From contig NZ_JACCFL010000001.1 of assembly GCF_013410375.1 (NCBI RefSeq), forward strand, positions 62,001 through 126,000: 64,000 bases of DNA, given 5' to 3'. The notes below the pieces were generated by a model, which was not told where the DNA came from, ran no database searches, and saw nothing but the letters and a program-made list of their open reading frames with translations. This stretch comes from Leifsonia shinshuensis. GTDB taxonomy: Bacteria; Actinomycetota; Actinomycetes; Actinomycetales; Microbacteriaceae. How positions within the stretch are numbered: the stretch's first letter is position 1; each line of letters begins with the position of its first letter. Below, in pieces: positions 8,466 to 17,287 of this stretch. The translations under genes and the position numbers were made by a program.

Positions 8466-8471
8466 TGCCCC

Positions 8472-8494
8472 AGCTTATCGCCGTCGAGTAGCGT
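8472..8494. promoter_or_regulatory. Back-to-back leaderless -10 boxes for serS and the lipid kinase
   Basis: Only 35 bp separate the two GTG starts. On the minus strand TAAGCT (8472-8477) ends 6 nt before the serS GTG. On the plus strand TAGCGT (8489-8494) ends 6 nt before the kinase GTG. Both fit TANNNT at the distance that puts the transcript start on the first codon. Each -35 would overlap the other promoter, so mutual interference is likely. Confidence 0.6.
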
Positions 8495-8500
8495 GAACCC

Positions 8501-9487
8501 GTGGACGATCGGGAGGGGACGAGCGGCACGACGGTCGCCGTCGTCTACAACCCTGTGCGGGTGGACGTGCCCCGGGTGCGGGCGGTGGTGGAGGCGCGCG
8601 CGGCCGCGGAGCGCGACGTCGACCTGCTCTGGTTCGAGACGACGCCGGAGGACGGCGGCCAGGGGCAGACCCGGCAGGCGCTCGAACGCGGTGCGACGCT
8701 CGTGCTCGCCGCGGGAGGCGACGGCACCGTCCGCGCTGTCGCGGAGGCGCTGCGCGACCAGGACGCGACGCTGGGCCTGCTGCCCGGCGGCACGGGCAAC
8801 CTCCTCGCCCGCAACATCGGCGTCCCGTTCACCGGCCTGGAGGAGGCGGTCGCCGTCGCGTTCGGCGGCGTCACCCGCCGCATCGACATCGGTCTGGCCA
8901 CCGCCGAGCGGCCGGACGGGAGCAGCAGCGAGCACGCCTTCCTCGTCATGGCCGGCATCGGCTTCGACGCCCGGATGATCGAGACCACGCGCCCGGAGCT
9001 CAAGCGCCGGGTCGGCTGGCTCGCCTACGTCGAGTCGGCCTTCCGGTCCTGGCCGCGCTCGCGCAAGGTCCGGGTCCGGTTCGGGATCGACGACGACGCG
9101 GAGCGCACCGCGCACGTCAGCACCATCCTGTTCGCGAACTGCGGCAGCCTCCCCGGCAACATGCAGCTCATCCCGGACAGCGAGGTGGACGACGGCCTGA
9201 TCGACATCGCCGTCCTGCAGCCGGTGACGGCGTTCGGCTGGCTGGCGATCTGGCGCAAGGTCACCTGGGAGAACCGGGTGCTGCACAGGAGCTCGCTCGG
9301 GAGGCGGATCATCCGCTTCACCGACAAGGCGATCCGCACGCGGCTCAGCTACCTGCGCGGCGCCACGGTAGCGGTCGAGCTGGACGATCCGGAGCCGTTC
9401 GAGCTGGACGGCGACGGGTTCGGCGAGGTCGTCCGGCTCGGCATCGCCGTCGACCCGCAGGGCCTGCGGGTGCGGGTGCCGCGCTAG
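8501..9487 (+). CDS. Diacylglycerol/lipid kinase family protein
   Basis: 328 residues. The nucleotide-binding site GGDGTVRAVAEAL lies near 68-80, followed by LLPGGTGNLLARNIG, the signature of the DAGK catalytic domain (YegS/LCB5 type). The C-terminal beta domain is complete (DGLIDIAVLQ, then VELDDPEPFELDGDGFGE). These kinases phosphorylate diacylglycerol or related lipids at the membrane, returning lipid to phospholipid synthesis. The GTG start is leaderless, with a TAGCGT box 6 nt upstream. It is divergent from serS and convergent with the DUF4190-type gene. Confidence 0.88.
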   Translation: MDDREGTSGTTVAVVYNPVRVDVPRVRAVVEARAAAERDVDLLWFETTPEDGGQGQTRQALERGATLVLAAGGDGTVRAVAEALRDQDATLGLLPGGTGNLLARNIGVPFTGLEEAVAVAFGGVTRRIDIGLATAERPDGSSSEHAFLVMAGIGFDARMIETTRPELKRRVGWLAYVESAFRSWPRSRKVRVRFGIDDDAERTAHVSTILFANCGSLPGNMQLIPDSEVDDGLIDIAVLQPVTAFGWLAIWRKVTWENRVLHRSSLGRRIIRFTDKAIRTRLSYLRGATVAVELDDPEPFELDGDGFGEVVRLGIAVDPQGLRVRVPR

Positions 9488-9511
9488 CGGGCCGGGCTCA
9501 ACCGGGCGGGC

Positions 9512-10348
9512 TCACCCGCAGGTGGACGTGAGCGTGCGGAGGCCGTCCGAGGCTTTCGTCAACGCGTTCGTCACCGCGGCCTGGTCGCCCTGGCCGGGCG
9601 CCGCCGCCTCGTAGTCGACGAGGGCCGTGCTGAGGGCGCTGAGGTTGTCGTCCTCGGTGTTGATCCCGTCGCTCATCGTCTGGTCGGCGATCGACGACGT
9701 CTGATCCTCGAAGCGCGTCCACGCCTCGACGACCTTGGCCTTCGCGTCTCCCGGGGCGTTCCGCCAGTCGGAGGCCTCGAGGTTGGTGAGCGAGTTCGAC
9801 AGCGACTGCGCCGCGCTTTCCAGCGTGATGCAGTCCGAATTCGGCGCGCTCGGCGAGGCGGAGGCCTCCGCCGCGACCGTGTGGGCGACGCCGCCCGCCA
9901 CCGCGATCAGGATCACCGCGGCGATCCAGAGGAACCAGAGGGCGACCTGGACGTACCCGATGATCGTCGCGGCGAGCGCGAGGCCGCGCCCCTTCTCCCC
10001 CGTCCGGCGGATCTGGGAGAGCGCGATGTGCCCGCAGATGATCCCGGCGAGGCCGACGAAGAACGAGGCGACGAACCCGACGATGGCCAGGACGTTCGTC
10101 GTCGGCGCGGGCGGGTAGGACCCGTACGGAGAGGCCGCCGGTGGATAGGCGCCAGGCGGATACGCCCCAGGCGGATAGGCCCCGGGCGGATAGGCCCCAG
10201 GCGGATACGAGGCCGCCGGAGACGGCGCGTACGGAGACGGCGCGAACGGCGCGGCAGCCTGCCCACCCGGGTCGGCTCCGGTCGGCGGCGGGGGCGGCGG
10301 CGCGACGTACGGGAAGGAGTCGGCGGGCGGGGTCGGGTCGGAGGCCAT
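9512..10348 (-). CDS. DUF4190-type membrane protein with Pro-rich repeat N-terminus
   Basis: 278 residues. The first about 80 residues are Pro/Tyr/Ala-rich and contain four PPGAY pentapeptides encoded by a 15-bp tandem repeat. Two membrane segments follow: NVLAIVGFVASFFVGLAGII, then YVQVALWFLWIAAVILIAV. The loop GHIALSQIRRTGEKGRGLAL between them is the hallmark of DUF4190 proteins. The last 130 residues are predicted extracellular, helical, with one Cys pair (SDCITLE and STCG). The function of the family is unknown. A likely start is the ATG at 10348, with GGAG 5 nt upstream. Confidence 0.8.
   Translation of the reverse strand: MASDPTPPADSFPYVAPPPPPPTGADPGGQAAAPFAPSPYAPSPAASYPPGAYPPGAYPPGAYPPGAYPPAASPYGSYPPAPTTNVLAIVGFVASFFVGLAGIICGHIALSQIRRTGEKGRGLALAATIIGYVQVALWFLWIAAVILIAVAGGVAHTVAAEASASPSAPNSDCITLESAAQSLSNSLTNLEASDWRNAPGDAKAKVVEAWTRFEDQTSSIADQTMSDGINTEDDNLSALSTALVDYEAAAPGQGDQAAVTNALTKASDGLRTLTSTCG
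10143..10208. repeat. 15-bp tandem repeats encoding PPGAY
   Basis: Four near-identical 15-bp units (GGATAGGCCCCAGGC type) plus a partial unit lie inside the DUF4190-type gene and encode Pro-Pro-Gly-Ala-Tyr. Such in-frame repeats change length by slippage without breaking the gene. Confidence 0.8.
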
Positions 10349-10392
10349 AGGTCTCCTATTGTGCAGCCCGCGGCCGGTCCCGGCCCGGTGGC

Positions 10393-11016
10393 CTACGGCT
10401 CGTCGTCGGGGAGCTCGCCGTCGGCCTCCTGGTCGGGCGGCCGTCTGCGCCCGCGACCTGCCAGCGCCGTGAGGAACAGCAGTCCGACCAGCGTCAGCAG
10501 CCCGACCGTGATCAGCGGGCCGGCGAGCATCCAGCCGAGCTGCGAGATCACGAGCGAGCCGACGTCGGTCGAGGGGGTGGAGCCGGTGTACGACAGGCTC
10601 ACCGAGACCGAGTAGAGCACGATGCCCAGCACCACGAAGCCGCCCGCGATCAGCCAGAGCGCGAGCATCAGCGGGTTGCGGCGGGGTGAGAGCTCGAGCC
10701 GGTCGAGGATGCCGGGAGCGGGCGCGGCGCGGACGGCCTCCCGTTCGAGCGCGGCCTCGGCGGCGGGAGGCTGCGCCGGGGCGGAGACCGCCCGGGGCAT
10801 CGCGACCGGGGCGATGGAGAGCGCGGCCGCCTCGGCCGGCGCCCTGTCCTCGTCGTCGTGTGCGCGCTCCGGCAGGGAGGGAGCGGGCGCGGGCGCGGGG
10901 CGCAACCGGGTGCGGGCGCGTTCGCCGGGCTGGGGGCGGTAGCCGCGCTGGAACTGGGGGTCGTAGCGGGGGTCGATGCCGCGCGCGGCGTCCTTCTGCT
11001 CGTCGTCCACGATCAT
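10393..11016 (-). CDS. Uncharacterised membrane protein (two or three spans)
   Basis: 207 residues. The ATG at 11016 has GGGAGGTC 5 nt upstream. The first about 110 residues are hydrophilic and rich in Pro, Ala and Arg. Two long hydrophobic stretches follow (LMLALWLIAGGFVVLGIVLY and WMLAGPLITVGLLTLVGLLF), then a charged tail ending DGELPDDEP. I do not recognise the family with confidence. It follows pheA on the same strand by 75 bp and precedes the DUF4190-type gene by 45 bp, so the three may form one transcript. Confidence 0.7.
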   Translation of the reverse strand: MIVDDEQKDAARGIDPRYDPQFQRGYRPQPGERARTRLRPAPAPAPSLPERAHDDEDRAPAEAAALSIAPVAMPRAVSAPAQPPAAEAALEREAVRAAPAPGILDRLELSPRRNPLMLALWLIAGGFVVLGIVLYSVSVSLSYTGSTPSTDVGSLVISQLGWMLAGPLITVGLLTLVGLLFLTALAGRGRRRPPDQEADGELPDDEP

Positions 11017-11090
11017 CCCGACCTCCCTGTGCCGCTCAGCCGGTCGTCAGGCCGCCGCTCGCGCGGTGGGAGCGCTCCCTGCTGCGCAGC

Positions 11091-12083
11091 TTACCCGCGG
11101 TCGCCGGAAGCGGCACCGTGGTCGTCGACCAACGTGGCGAGCCACTCGCGCGCCTCGGTGAACACGTCGTCGCGGTAGCGCTGGTCGAAGTCCACCCGGG
11201 CGCCGTCGGCGCGCGGGTACGACCCGAGGAAGATCACCGACGGGCTGAACCGGCGGAGGCCGAGCAGGGCGTCCGCGACGCGCTCGTCGTGGATGTGGCC
11301 GTCCGCGTCGATGACGAACCGGTACCGGCCGAGTGCGTCGCCGATCGGCCGCGACTCGATCAGGCTCAGGTTGATGCCGCGGGTGGAGAACTGCTCCAGC
11401 AGGTCCAGGAGCGAGCCCGGCCGGTCGTCGGGGAGTTCGGCGATCAGGCTGGTCTTGTCCGCGCCGGTCGGCGCGGGCACGGTGCGGGAGGTGCTGACCA
11501 GGACGAAGCGGGTGACCGCGTTGGGGTTGTCGCCGATGTTCTCGGCGAGCACCGTCACGTCGTGGTGGTCGACGATGCCGGGCGGGGCGATCGCGGCGTC
11601 CGCGGTGCTCCCCTCGAACAGCGACGCCGCTGCGGCGACGTTGCTGGAGGCGGGCAGGTGGCCGTGCGCCGGGAGGTGCGCGTCCAGCCACTGGTGGCAC
11701 TGCGCATAGGCGACCGGATGCGCGTTGATCGTCCGCACGTCGGCCAGCGGCGTGCCCGGGCGTGCGACGAGCACGAAGTTCACCGGGACGAGGTACTCGC
11801 CCACGATCCGCAGGCCCGGGATCGTCGCCAGGGCGTCCTGGGCGACCGAGACGCCGCCCTCGATCGAGTTCTCGATGGCGATCATCGCCGCGACGCTCCG
11901 GCCGGCGACCACGTCGGCGAGCGCCTCCCCGACGTTGTTGACGGCCCGCCAGCTCTTGCCGCGGGCCTCCGGGACCTGCGCGAGCGCGGCTTCCGTGAAC
12001 GTGCCGGACGGCCCGAGGAAGCTGTAGACCTCGTCCACGGACGCGGGCAACTCGGCAGTGGGGTCGGCGGGCGCGGAGGACAT
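11091..12083 (-). CDS. pheA: Prephenate dehydratase
   Basis: 330 residues from the ATG at 12083. The catalytic PDT domain (about 18-200) starts YSFLGPSGTFTEAAL and includes AMIAIENSIEGGV and SNVAAAASLF. The C-terminal ACT domain (about 215-295) contains RPGSLLDLLEQFSTRGINL and LSLIESRPIGDALGRYRF, the phenylalanine-sensing ESRP region. It converts prephenate to phenylpyruvate, the last branch step of phenylalanine synthesis, and is normally feedback-inhibited by phenylalanine. A TAAGCT box ends 7 nt upstream of the start, suggesting a leaderless transcript. It is divergent from pgm. Confidence 0.95.
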   Translation of the reverse strand: MSSAPADPTAELPASVDEVYSFLGPSGTFTEAALAQVPEARGKSWRAVNNVGEALADVVAGRSVAAMIAIENSIEGGVSVAQDALATIPGLRIVGEYLVPVNFVLVARPGTPLADVRTINAHPVAYAQCHQWLDAHLPAHGHLPASSNVAAAASLFEGSTADAAIAPPGIVDHHDVTVLAENIGDNPNAVTRFVLVSTSRTVPAPTGADKTSLIAELPDDRPGSLLDLLEQFSTRGINLSLIESRPIGDALGRYRFVIDADGHIHDERVADALLGLRRFSPSVIFLGSYPRADGARVDFDQRYRDDVFTEAREWLATLVDDHGAASGDRG

Positions 12084-12153
12084 GGCCCTCAGCTTAGCGA
12101 GGCGCGTCGGCCCGGCCCTCGCCCGTTCCCCGCCGCCGTGGAAGAGTAGTCGC

Positions 12154-13773
12154 ATGGACGAACGAGCAGGCACCCCCGCGCAGCCCTCCGACCTCATCGA
12201 CGTCGACGCCCTGCGGCGCGCGTACTACGAGCTGAAGCCCGACGTGAGCATCCCGGAGCAGCGCGTGGTGTTCGGCACCTCCGGCCACCGCGGCTCGTCG
12301 CTCGACACCGCCTTCAACGAGGACCACATCGCCGCGACCACGCAGGCGATCGTCGAGTACCGCAACGCGCAGGGCATCACCGGCCCGCTGTTCATCGGCG
12401 CGGACACCCACCTGCTCAGCGAGTTCGCCACCACGACGGCGCTGGCCGTGCTGGTCGGCAACGAGGTGCGCGTGCTGGTGGACGAGTTCGACGACTGGGT
12501 GCCGACGCCCGCGGTCTCGCACGCGATCATCGCCTACAACAAGGCGGGTCACCCGGACCAGGCCGACGGCATCGTGGTCACGCCGAGCCACAACCCGCCG
12601 CGCGACGGCGGCTTCAAGTACAACCCGCCGCACGGCGGCCCGGCCGACACCGACGCGACGAGCTGGATCGCCAAGCGCGCGAACGAGATCATCGCGGATG
12701 GGCTGCGCGACGTCCGGATGTCCGAGCCGAGCGGCGTGGAGACCTACGACTTCCGCGGCAACTATGTGGCCGACCTCGAGAACATCATCGACGTGAAGGC
12801 GATCAAGGAGAGCGGCATCCGCATCGGCGCCGACCCGCTCGGCGGCGCGAGCGTGCACTACTGGCAGGCGATCGCCGACCGCTACGAGCTCGACCTCACC
12901 GTGGTGAACCCGGACGTCGACCCGACCTGGGGCTTCATGACGCTCGACTGGGACGGCAAGATCCGGATGGACCCGTCCAGCCCCTCCGCGATGGCGTCCG
13001 TGGTCGCGCGCAGCGGCGAGTTCGACATCCTCACCGGCAACGACGCCGACGCCGACCGGCACGGGATCGTGACGCCCGACGGCGGCCTGATGAACCCGAA
13101 CCACTACCTGGCCGTCGCGATCGACTACCTGTTCACCACGCGCACCGGCTGGCGGAAGGACGCCGCGGTCGGCAAGACCCTGGTGTCGTCGTCGATGATC
13201 GACCGCGTCGCGGAGTCGCTGGGCCGGCGGCTCTGGGAGGTCCCGGTCGGCTTCAAGTGGTTCGTCCCCGGCCTGATCGACGGCTCGGTCGGCTTCGGGG
13301 GCGAGGAGAGCGCCGGCGCGAGCTTCCTGCGCTTCGACGGCTCGGCGTGGACGACCGACAAGGACGGCATCCTGCTCGCCCTCCTCGCGAGCGAGATCCG
13401 CGCCGTGACCGGCAAGTCGGCCTCCCAGCTCTACCGCGAGCTGACCGAGCGCTTCGGCGACCCGGTCTATCAGCGGGTGGACGCGCCGGCCAGCCCGGAG
13501 CAGAAGGCCGCCCTCGGCAAGCTCGACGGCGACGCGATCGCCGCGACCGAGCTCGCCGGGGAGCCGATCACGGCCAAGCTGAGCCGTGCGCCGGGCAACG
13601 ACGCCCCGCTCGGCGGCGTCAAGGTCGAGACGGCGACCGCCTGGTTCGCCGCGCGCCCCAGCGGCACCGAGAACGTCTACAAGATCTACGCGGAGAGCTT
13701 CGCGGGCGAGGACGACCTGCGCGAGGTGCAGGAGGAGGCCAAGCGCATCGTGGGCGACGCCCTGGGCGGCTGA
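12154..13773 (+). CDS. pgm: Phosphoglucomutase (alpha-D-glucose phosphate-specific)
   Basis: 539 residues, close to the usual length of about 545. FGTSGHRG lies near 40-47. The phosphoserine loop is TPSHNPP with S145, the metal loop is GNDADADRHG, the sugar loop is GGEESAGASF, and the phosphate-binding loop near the C-terminus is ARPSGTENVYKIYAE. It interconverts glucose 1-phosphate and glucose 6-phosphate, feeding glycogen and cell-wall sugar nucleotides. The ATG at 12154 was chosen because similarity begins just after it and upstream codons belong to the pheA start region. It is convergent with the SpoIIE-type gene, 40 bp apart. Confidence 0.95.
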   Translation: MDERAGTPAQPSDLIDVDALRRAYYELKPDVSIPEQRVVFGTSGHRGSSLDTAFNEDHIAATTQAIVEYRNAQGITGPLFIGADTHLLSEFATTTALAVLVGNEVRVLVDEFDDWVPTPAVSHAIIAYNKAGHPDQADGIVVTPSHNPPRDGGFKYNPPHGGPADTDATSWIAKRANEIIADGLRDVRMSEPSGVETYDFRGNYVADLENIIDVKAIKESGIRIGADPLGGASVHYWQAIADRYELDLTVVNPDVDPTWGFMTLDWDGKIRMDPSSPSAMASVVARSGEFDILTGNDADADRHGIVTPDGGLMNPNHYLAVAIDYLFTTRTGWRKDAAVGKTLVSSSMIDRVAESLGRRLWEVPVGFKWFVPGLIDGSVGFGGEESAGASFLRFDGSAWTTDKDGILLALLASEIRAVTGKSASQLYRELTERFGDPVYQRVDAPASPEQKAALGKLDGDAIAATELAGEPITAKLSRAPGNDAPLGGVKVETATAWFAARPSGTENVYKIYAESFAGEDDLREVQEEAKRIVGDALGG

Positions 13774-13813
13774 CCCGGCTCCGGCCCCGCCTGACCGGCG
13801 CAGGGAACGCGGC

Positions 13814-14989
13814 TCACCGGCTGCTCCGGCGGACGATCACGGCGGTCACGTCGTCGATCGGCACGCCGGCGCGCGCGGCGCTGAGGATGCGGGAGACCGC
13901 GCCGCCCGCGGTGGCGTTGCCGCGCACGATGGCCTCCAGCACCGGGAACGCCCTGTCGCCGCCGAGCGCGTCCAGGGCGCCGTCGCTCACGCAGACCAGG
14001 GCGTCGTTCGGGCCGAGCAGCACGCGGTCGGGTGTGCGCGGCTCCGGCGCGGGAATGCCGAGCGGGAGGGCGCTGCTCTGCAGCCGTTCCAGCGGCCCCC
14101 GGTCGCGCACGACGAGCGCGAGACCGTGGCCGGCGTCGACGTAGTCGACCGCGCCGTCGGCGTGCACCTTGGCGTGGAAGAGGGTGACGTAGGTGGCGAG
14201 CTGGTCGAGGTCCTCCTCGACCAGGCGCGACGCGGCGTCGACCGAGTCCTCGAGGTCGGCGAAGTCCATCGCGCTGCGCAACGCGGTGCGGACCGAGGCG
14301 CCGACGATCGCGGCGGCGAGCCCTTTGCCCATCACGTCCCCGACCGTCACACAGAAGTCGTCGCCGACGTCGTACCAGTCGTAGAAGTCGCCGGAGACGC
14401 CGTGCGAGGACTCGCAGGCGGCCGCGACATCGAAGCCGCGGGCCCGCGGCTTGCGGCGCGGCAGCAGGCCCTTCTGGGCGATGGCCGCCCGGTCGAGCTC
14501 GTCGTCGCGGTTCAGCTCGTCCTGCACCCAGTCGGCGAGGTCGCGCAGCACGGTCGCCTGCTCGGGGGTGAGCGTGTGCGGCTCGGTGTCGAGCACGCAG
14601 AGGGTTCCGACGGCCTCCCCGCCCGGGGCGTGCAGGGGCTCGCCCGCGTAGAAGCGGAGGTGCGGGTCGCCGACCACGAAGGGGTTGTCCGCGAACCGCT
14701 CGTCGGCCAGCGCGTCGTCGACGATCAGGGTCGAGTCCTGCCGGGCGGTGATGTCGCAGAACGCCTTCTCGCGCGGCGCCTCGGTGGTGAGCCCGATGTG
14801 CGACTTGCGCCACTGCCGGTCGCCGTCGAGGAGCGTGATGCTCACCATCGGGACGGCGAACAGCTGCTGGGCCAGCCGGGTGATCCGGTCGAAGCGGGCC
14901 TCCGGCCCGGTGTCCAGCACCCGGAGGCCGGCCAGTGCGCGCTGCCGCGCGGACTCCGTCTGCTGCACCGCCTGCGCGTCGATGACCAT
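13814..14989 (-). CDS. GAF domain / SpoIIE-type PP2C phosphatase
   Basis: 391 residues. The N-terminal GAF domain (about 15-160) has the pattern RFDRITRLAQQLFAVPMVSI and AGEPLHAPGGEAVGTLCVLD. The C-terminal PP2C-like SpoIIE domain (about 190-390) shows SGDFYDWYDVGDDFCVTVGD with metal-binding Asp, GLAAAIVGASVRTAL, DAGHGLALV, VCVSDGALDALGG and IDDVTAVIVR. Such enzymes dephosphorylate anti-anti-sigma proteins or similar regulators when the GAF sensor binds a ligand. No anti-sigma partner lies nearby. A TACAGT box (14996-15001) ends 6 nt before the ATG, so the gene looks leaderless. Confidence 0.88.
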   Translation of the reverse strand: MVIDAQAVQQTESARQRALAGLRVLDTGPEARFDRITRLAQQLFAVPMVSITLLDGDRQWRKSHIGLTTEAPREKAFCDITARQDSTLIVDDALADERFADNPFVVGDPHLRFYAGEPLHAPGGEAVGTLCVLDTEPHTLTPEQATVLRDLADWVQDELNRDDELDRAAIAQKGLLPRRKPRARGFDVAAACESSHGVSGDFYDWYDVGDDFCVTVGDVMGKGLAAAIVGASVRTALRSAMDFADLEDSVDAASRLVEEDLDQLATYVTLFHAKVHADGAVDYVDAGHGLALVVRDRGPLERLQSSALPLGIPAPEPRTPDRVLLGPNDALVCVSDGALDALGGDRAFPVLEAIVRGNATAGGAVSRILSAARAGVPIDDVTAVIVRRSSR

Positions 14990-15028
14990 GCTCCAACTGT
15001 ACTGAGGTGTCTACCGCATTCCAGGTCT

Positions 15029-15057
15029 GGCGGTATCGGGTTCGACACGATATCGCC
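15029..15057. promoter_or_regulatory. Imperfect inverted repeat between the SpoIIE-type and second LCP genes
   Basis: GGCGGTATCG (15029-15038) and CGATATCGCC (15048-15057) are reverse complements with one mismatch, separated by 9 bp. The site lies in the 129-bp divergent region about 60 bp upstream of the LCP start and about 40 bp from the phosphatase start, a sensible place for an operator. No regulator is known for it. Confidence 0.4.
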
Positions 15058-15118
15058 GACTGGATGAAATCTTCACGGCTTAGGTCTTACATTCAGAATC
15101 GGCCGCTAGCCTGGCCCG

Positions 15119-16372
15119 ATGCACGAGACCCCGACCCGCGCCGAGGCGCGAGCCCAGGAGAGACGAGCCCAGGCCGGACGGGCGGGACTGCCCATCGCCC
15201 GGCACGGCAGGCTGAGGCCCAGGCGGACGCTCACATCGGCCGCCGCGCTGGCCGGGAAGGCGGTCGCCGTCGTCGCCGTGAGCGCCGGCGTCCTCGCCGC
15301 CTACGCGGCCCTCGACGTCGTCGCGGCCGTGAGCTCCAAAGACGGCGTGCAGCTCGTCGACGAGGCGGGCAAGCCGCTGACGCCGCACGTCGGCGCGGTG
15401 GACGGCGCCTTCAATGTCCTCCTCGCGGGCAGCGACAGCGGCGGAGGGAACCCGGCCTACGACGTCCGCGACGCGGCGCTCAACGACGTGACGATGCTGC
15501 TGCACGTCTCCGCCGACCACAAGAACGCCACGGTCGTCAGCCTCCCGCGCGACATGTACGTCCCGATCCCGTCCTGCCCGAAGCCCGATGGGGGCAGTCA
15601 CGGCGCGATGAGCCGCCAGAAGCTCAACACCACCCTGAGCTACGGCGGCCTGGCCTGCACGGTGCTGACGGTCAAGCAGCTCACCGGGCTCGAGATCGAC
15701 TACGCCGGGGTGATCGAGTTCGACGGCGTCATCGAGATGTCCAATGCGGTCGGCGGAGTGCCCGTGTGCGTGGGCGGTGACATCTTCGACAAGTACACGG
15801 GCCTCGACGTGAAGGCCGGCGAGAACACGCTCCAGGGCCAGCAGGCGCTGGCCTTCCTGCGCTCCCGGTACGCGGTGGGCGACGGCTCCGACCTCGCCAG
15901 GATCAGCAACCAGCAGGTGTTCCTCTCCTCGCTGGTCCGGACCATCCAGAGCGCGGACACGCTGGCGAACCCGGTGAAGGTGTACGCGCTGGCGAAGGCG
16001 GCGGCCGACAACATCCTGCTCTCCGAGAGCCTCAAGGACATCACGACGATCGCCTCGCTGGGCGTGGCGCTCAAGAACGTCGACGTCTCGAAGGTCGTCT
16101 TCGTGCAGTACCCCAATCAGCTCGACGGCGACGGCGTCGCGCCGACCGCCGATGAGGCCGAGCTGCTGATGTCGGCCCTGCGCGAGGACCGCCCCGTGAC
16201 GCTGACCGGCGACACCGGGCTCGGCTCCGAGGCGGCGCCCGGAGCCGAGGAGCCCGCTCCCGCGCCCGCGGAGACCGAGGCGCCGGCCGGGGAGGCCGCG
16301 GTGGAGCTGCCGTCGAACGTCCACGGGCAGACGGCGGCGCAGGTCACGTGCACGCGGCCGTACTACGGGTAG
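15119..16372 (+). CDS. Second LCP (LytR-CpsA-Psr) family protein
   Basis: 417 residues and clearly a paralogue of the protein at 4917-6203: same N-terminal HETPTRAEARAQE-type start, one membrane anchor (about 40-66) and an LCP domain with AFNVLLAGSDSGGGNPAY, SLPRDMYVPIPSCP, LSYGGLACTVLTV and ARISNQQVFLSSLVR. The Pro/Glu/Ala tail is shorter and lacks the pentapeptide run. Both likely attach glycopolymers to peptidoglycan, perhaps with different acceptors. A TAGCCT box (15107-15112) ends 6 nt before the ATG and no Shine-Dalgarno is visible, so it is probably leaderless. It is convergent with the VanY-like gene, 12 bp apart. Confidence 0.9.
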   Translation: MHETPTRAEARAQERRAQAGRAGLPIARHGRLRPRRTLTSAAALAGKAVAVVAVSAGVLAAYAALDVVAAVSSKDGVQLVDEAGKPLTPHVGAVDGAFNVLLAGSDSGGGNPAYDVRDAALNDVTMLLHVSADHKNATVVSLPRDMYVPIPSCPKPDGGSHGAMSRQKLNTTLSYGGLACTVLTVKQLTGLEIDYAGVIEFDGVIEMSNAVGGVPVCVGGDIFDKYTGLDVKAGENTLQGQQALAFLRSRYAVGDGSDLARISNQQVFLSSLVRTIQSADTLANPVKVYALAKAAADNILLSESLKDITTIASLGVALKNVDVSKVVFVQYPNQLDGDGVAPTADEAELLMSALREDRPVTLTGDTGLGSEAAPGAEEPAPAPAETEAPAGEAAVELPSNVHGQTAAQVTCTRPYYG

Positions 16373-16384
16373 CGCCGCGGCGAC

Positions 16385-17218
16385 CTAGTGGTACTCGGTC
16401 CCGCCCGGGACGCCGAAGAACTCCTCCAGCGTGGTGATCCCCGTCGACTTCAGCTGGGCGGCCAGCGGCTCGCCGACGAAGCGGAAGTGCCAGGGCTCGA
16501 ACGCGAACCCGGTGACGGGCACCTTGTCGGCCGGGTAGCGCAGCAGGAAGCCGAAGCGCCAGGCGTTGGCCGCCAGCCACTCCCCCTGCGGCGTGTGAGC
16601 GAAGCACGCGTCGAGCGAGCACTTCGCCGGGACCGCGCTGATGTCGACGGCGAGCCCGGTCTGGTGCTCGCTGTGGCCCGGACGCGCGGTGTCCGTGTCG
16701 GCGTAGGCCTTCCCGTTGCGCGCGGCATCCTCGTTGTACACGTTGGTCTGCGACTCGAACGACCGGTAGGCGCTCTGCACCGAGAAGTCCAGGCCGGCCT
16801 CCTTCTTGCCCGCCTGGAACATCCGGACGAGGGCCTCCGCCACCTCCGGCCGCATCGGCTGGCGGTTCACGTAGGTCACCTCGGGGTAGACGAGCGAGGC
16901 GGGAGTGTAGTTGATCGGGTTCAGCGGCCGCGGCTTGTTCACGACGACCCACGTGCTCGTGGGGTCGTCGATCGACTGGGCGTGCTTGTCGAAGCCCGCG
17001 GCCGCGGCCGTCGGCGTACTGGTCGGCAGCGGACGCGGCGTGTGCGACGCCGTCGGCGTGGCGTGGCCGGAGGGCTTGGCCTGCGGCTGGCCAGGAGTGC
17101 CGGCCGAGCAGCCGGAGAAGACGAGGAGGGTGGCGGCGGCGGCCGCGACGAGCAGGCCGGGACGGCTCGACCGCAGCAGCGGGTTCCGTCGGGGGCGGCG
17201 GGGACCGGTCGGGTTCAC
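16385..17218 (-). CDS. D-alanyl-D-alanine carboxypeptidase-like lipoprotein (VanY / peptidase M15B)
   Basis: 277 residues. A lipobox LVFSGC puts the lipidated Cys at residue 37; a Thr/Pro-rich linker runs to about 75. The M15 domain has the zinc site SEHQTGLAVD (H185, D192) and EPWHFRF (catalytic E241, H244). It trims terminal D-Ala from peptidoglycan stems outside the membrane. Its place between an LCP gene and another secreted hydrolase makes this a small cell-wall maturation group. The start is the ATG at 17218. Confidence 0.9.
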   Translation of the reverse strand: MNPTGPRRPRRNPLLRSSRPGLLVAAAAATLLVFSGCSAGTPGQPQAKPSGHATPTASHTPRPLPTSTPTAAAAGFDKHAQSIDDPTSTWVVVNKPRPLNPINYTPASLVYPEVTYVNRQPMRPEVAEALVRMFQAGKKEAGLDFSVQSAYRSFESQTNVYNEDAARNGKAYADTDTARPGHSEHQTGLAVDISAVPAKCSLDACFAHTPQGEWLAANAWRFGFLLRYPADKVPVTGFAFEPWHFRFVGEPLAAQLKSTGITTLEEFFGVPGGTEYH

Positions 17219-17287
17219 GCACCGAGCATAGACGCGCGCCCGGGCGATTCGCTCAGCGCACTCCCGGTCTCGCGCCGAACGGGGCCT

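Noticed and set aside
12094..13104. 336-residue frame opposite pgm
   Set aside because: Its composition is a mirror of pgm codons (Val/Arg/Asp-rich) with no domain; pgm is complete.
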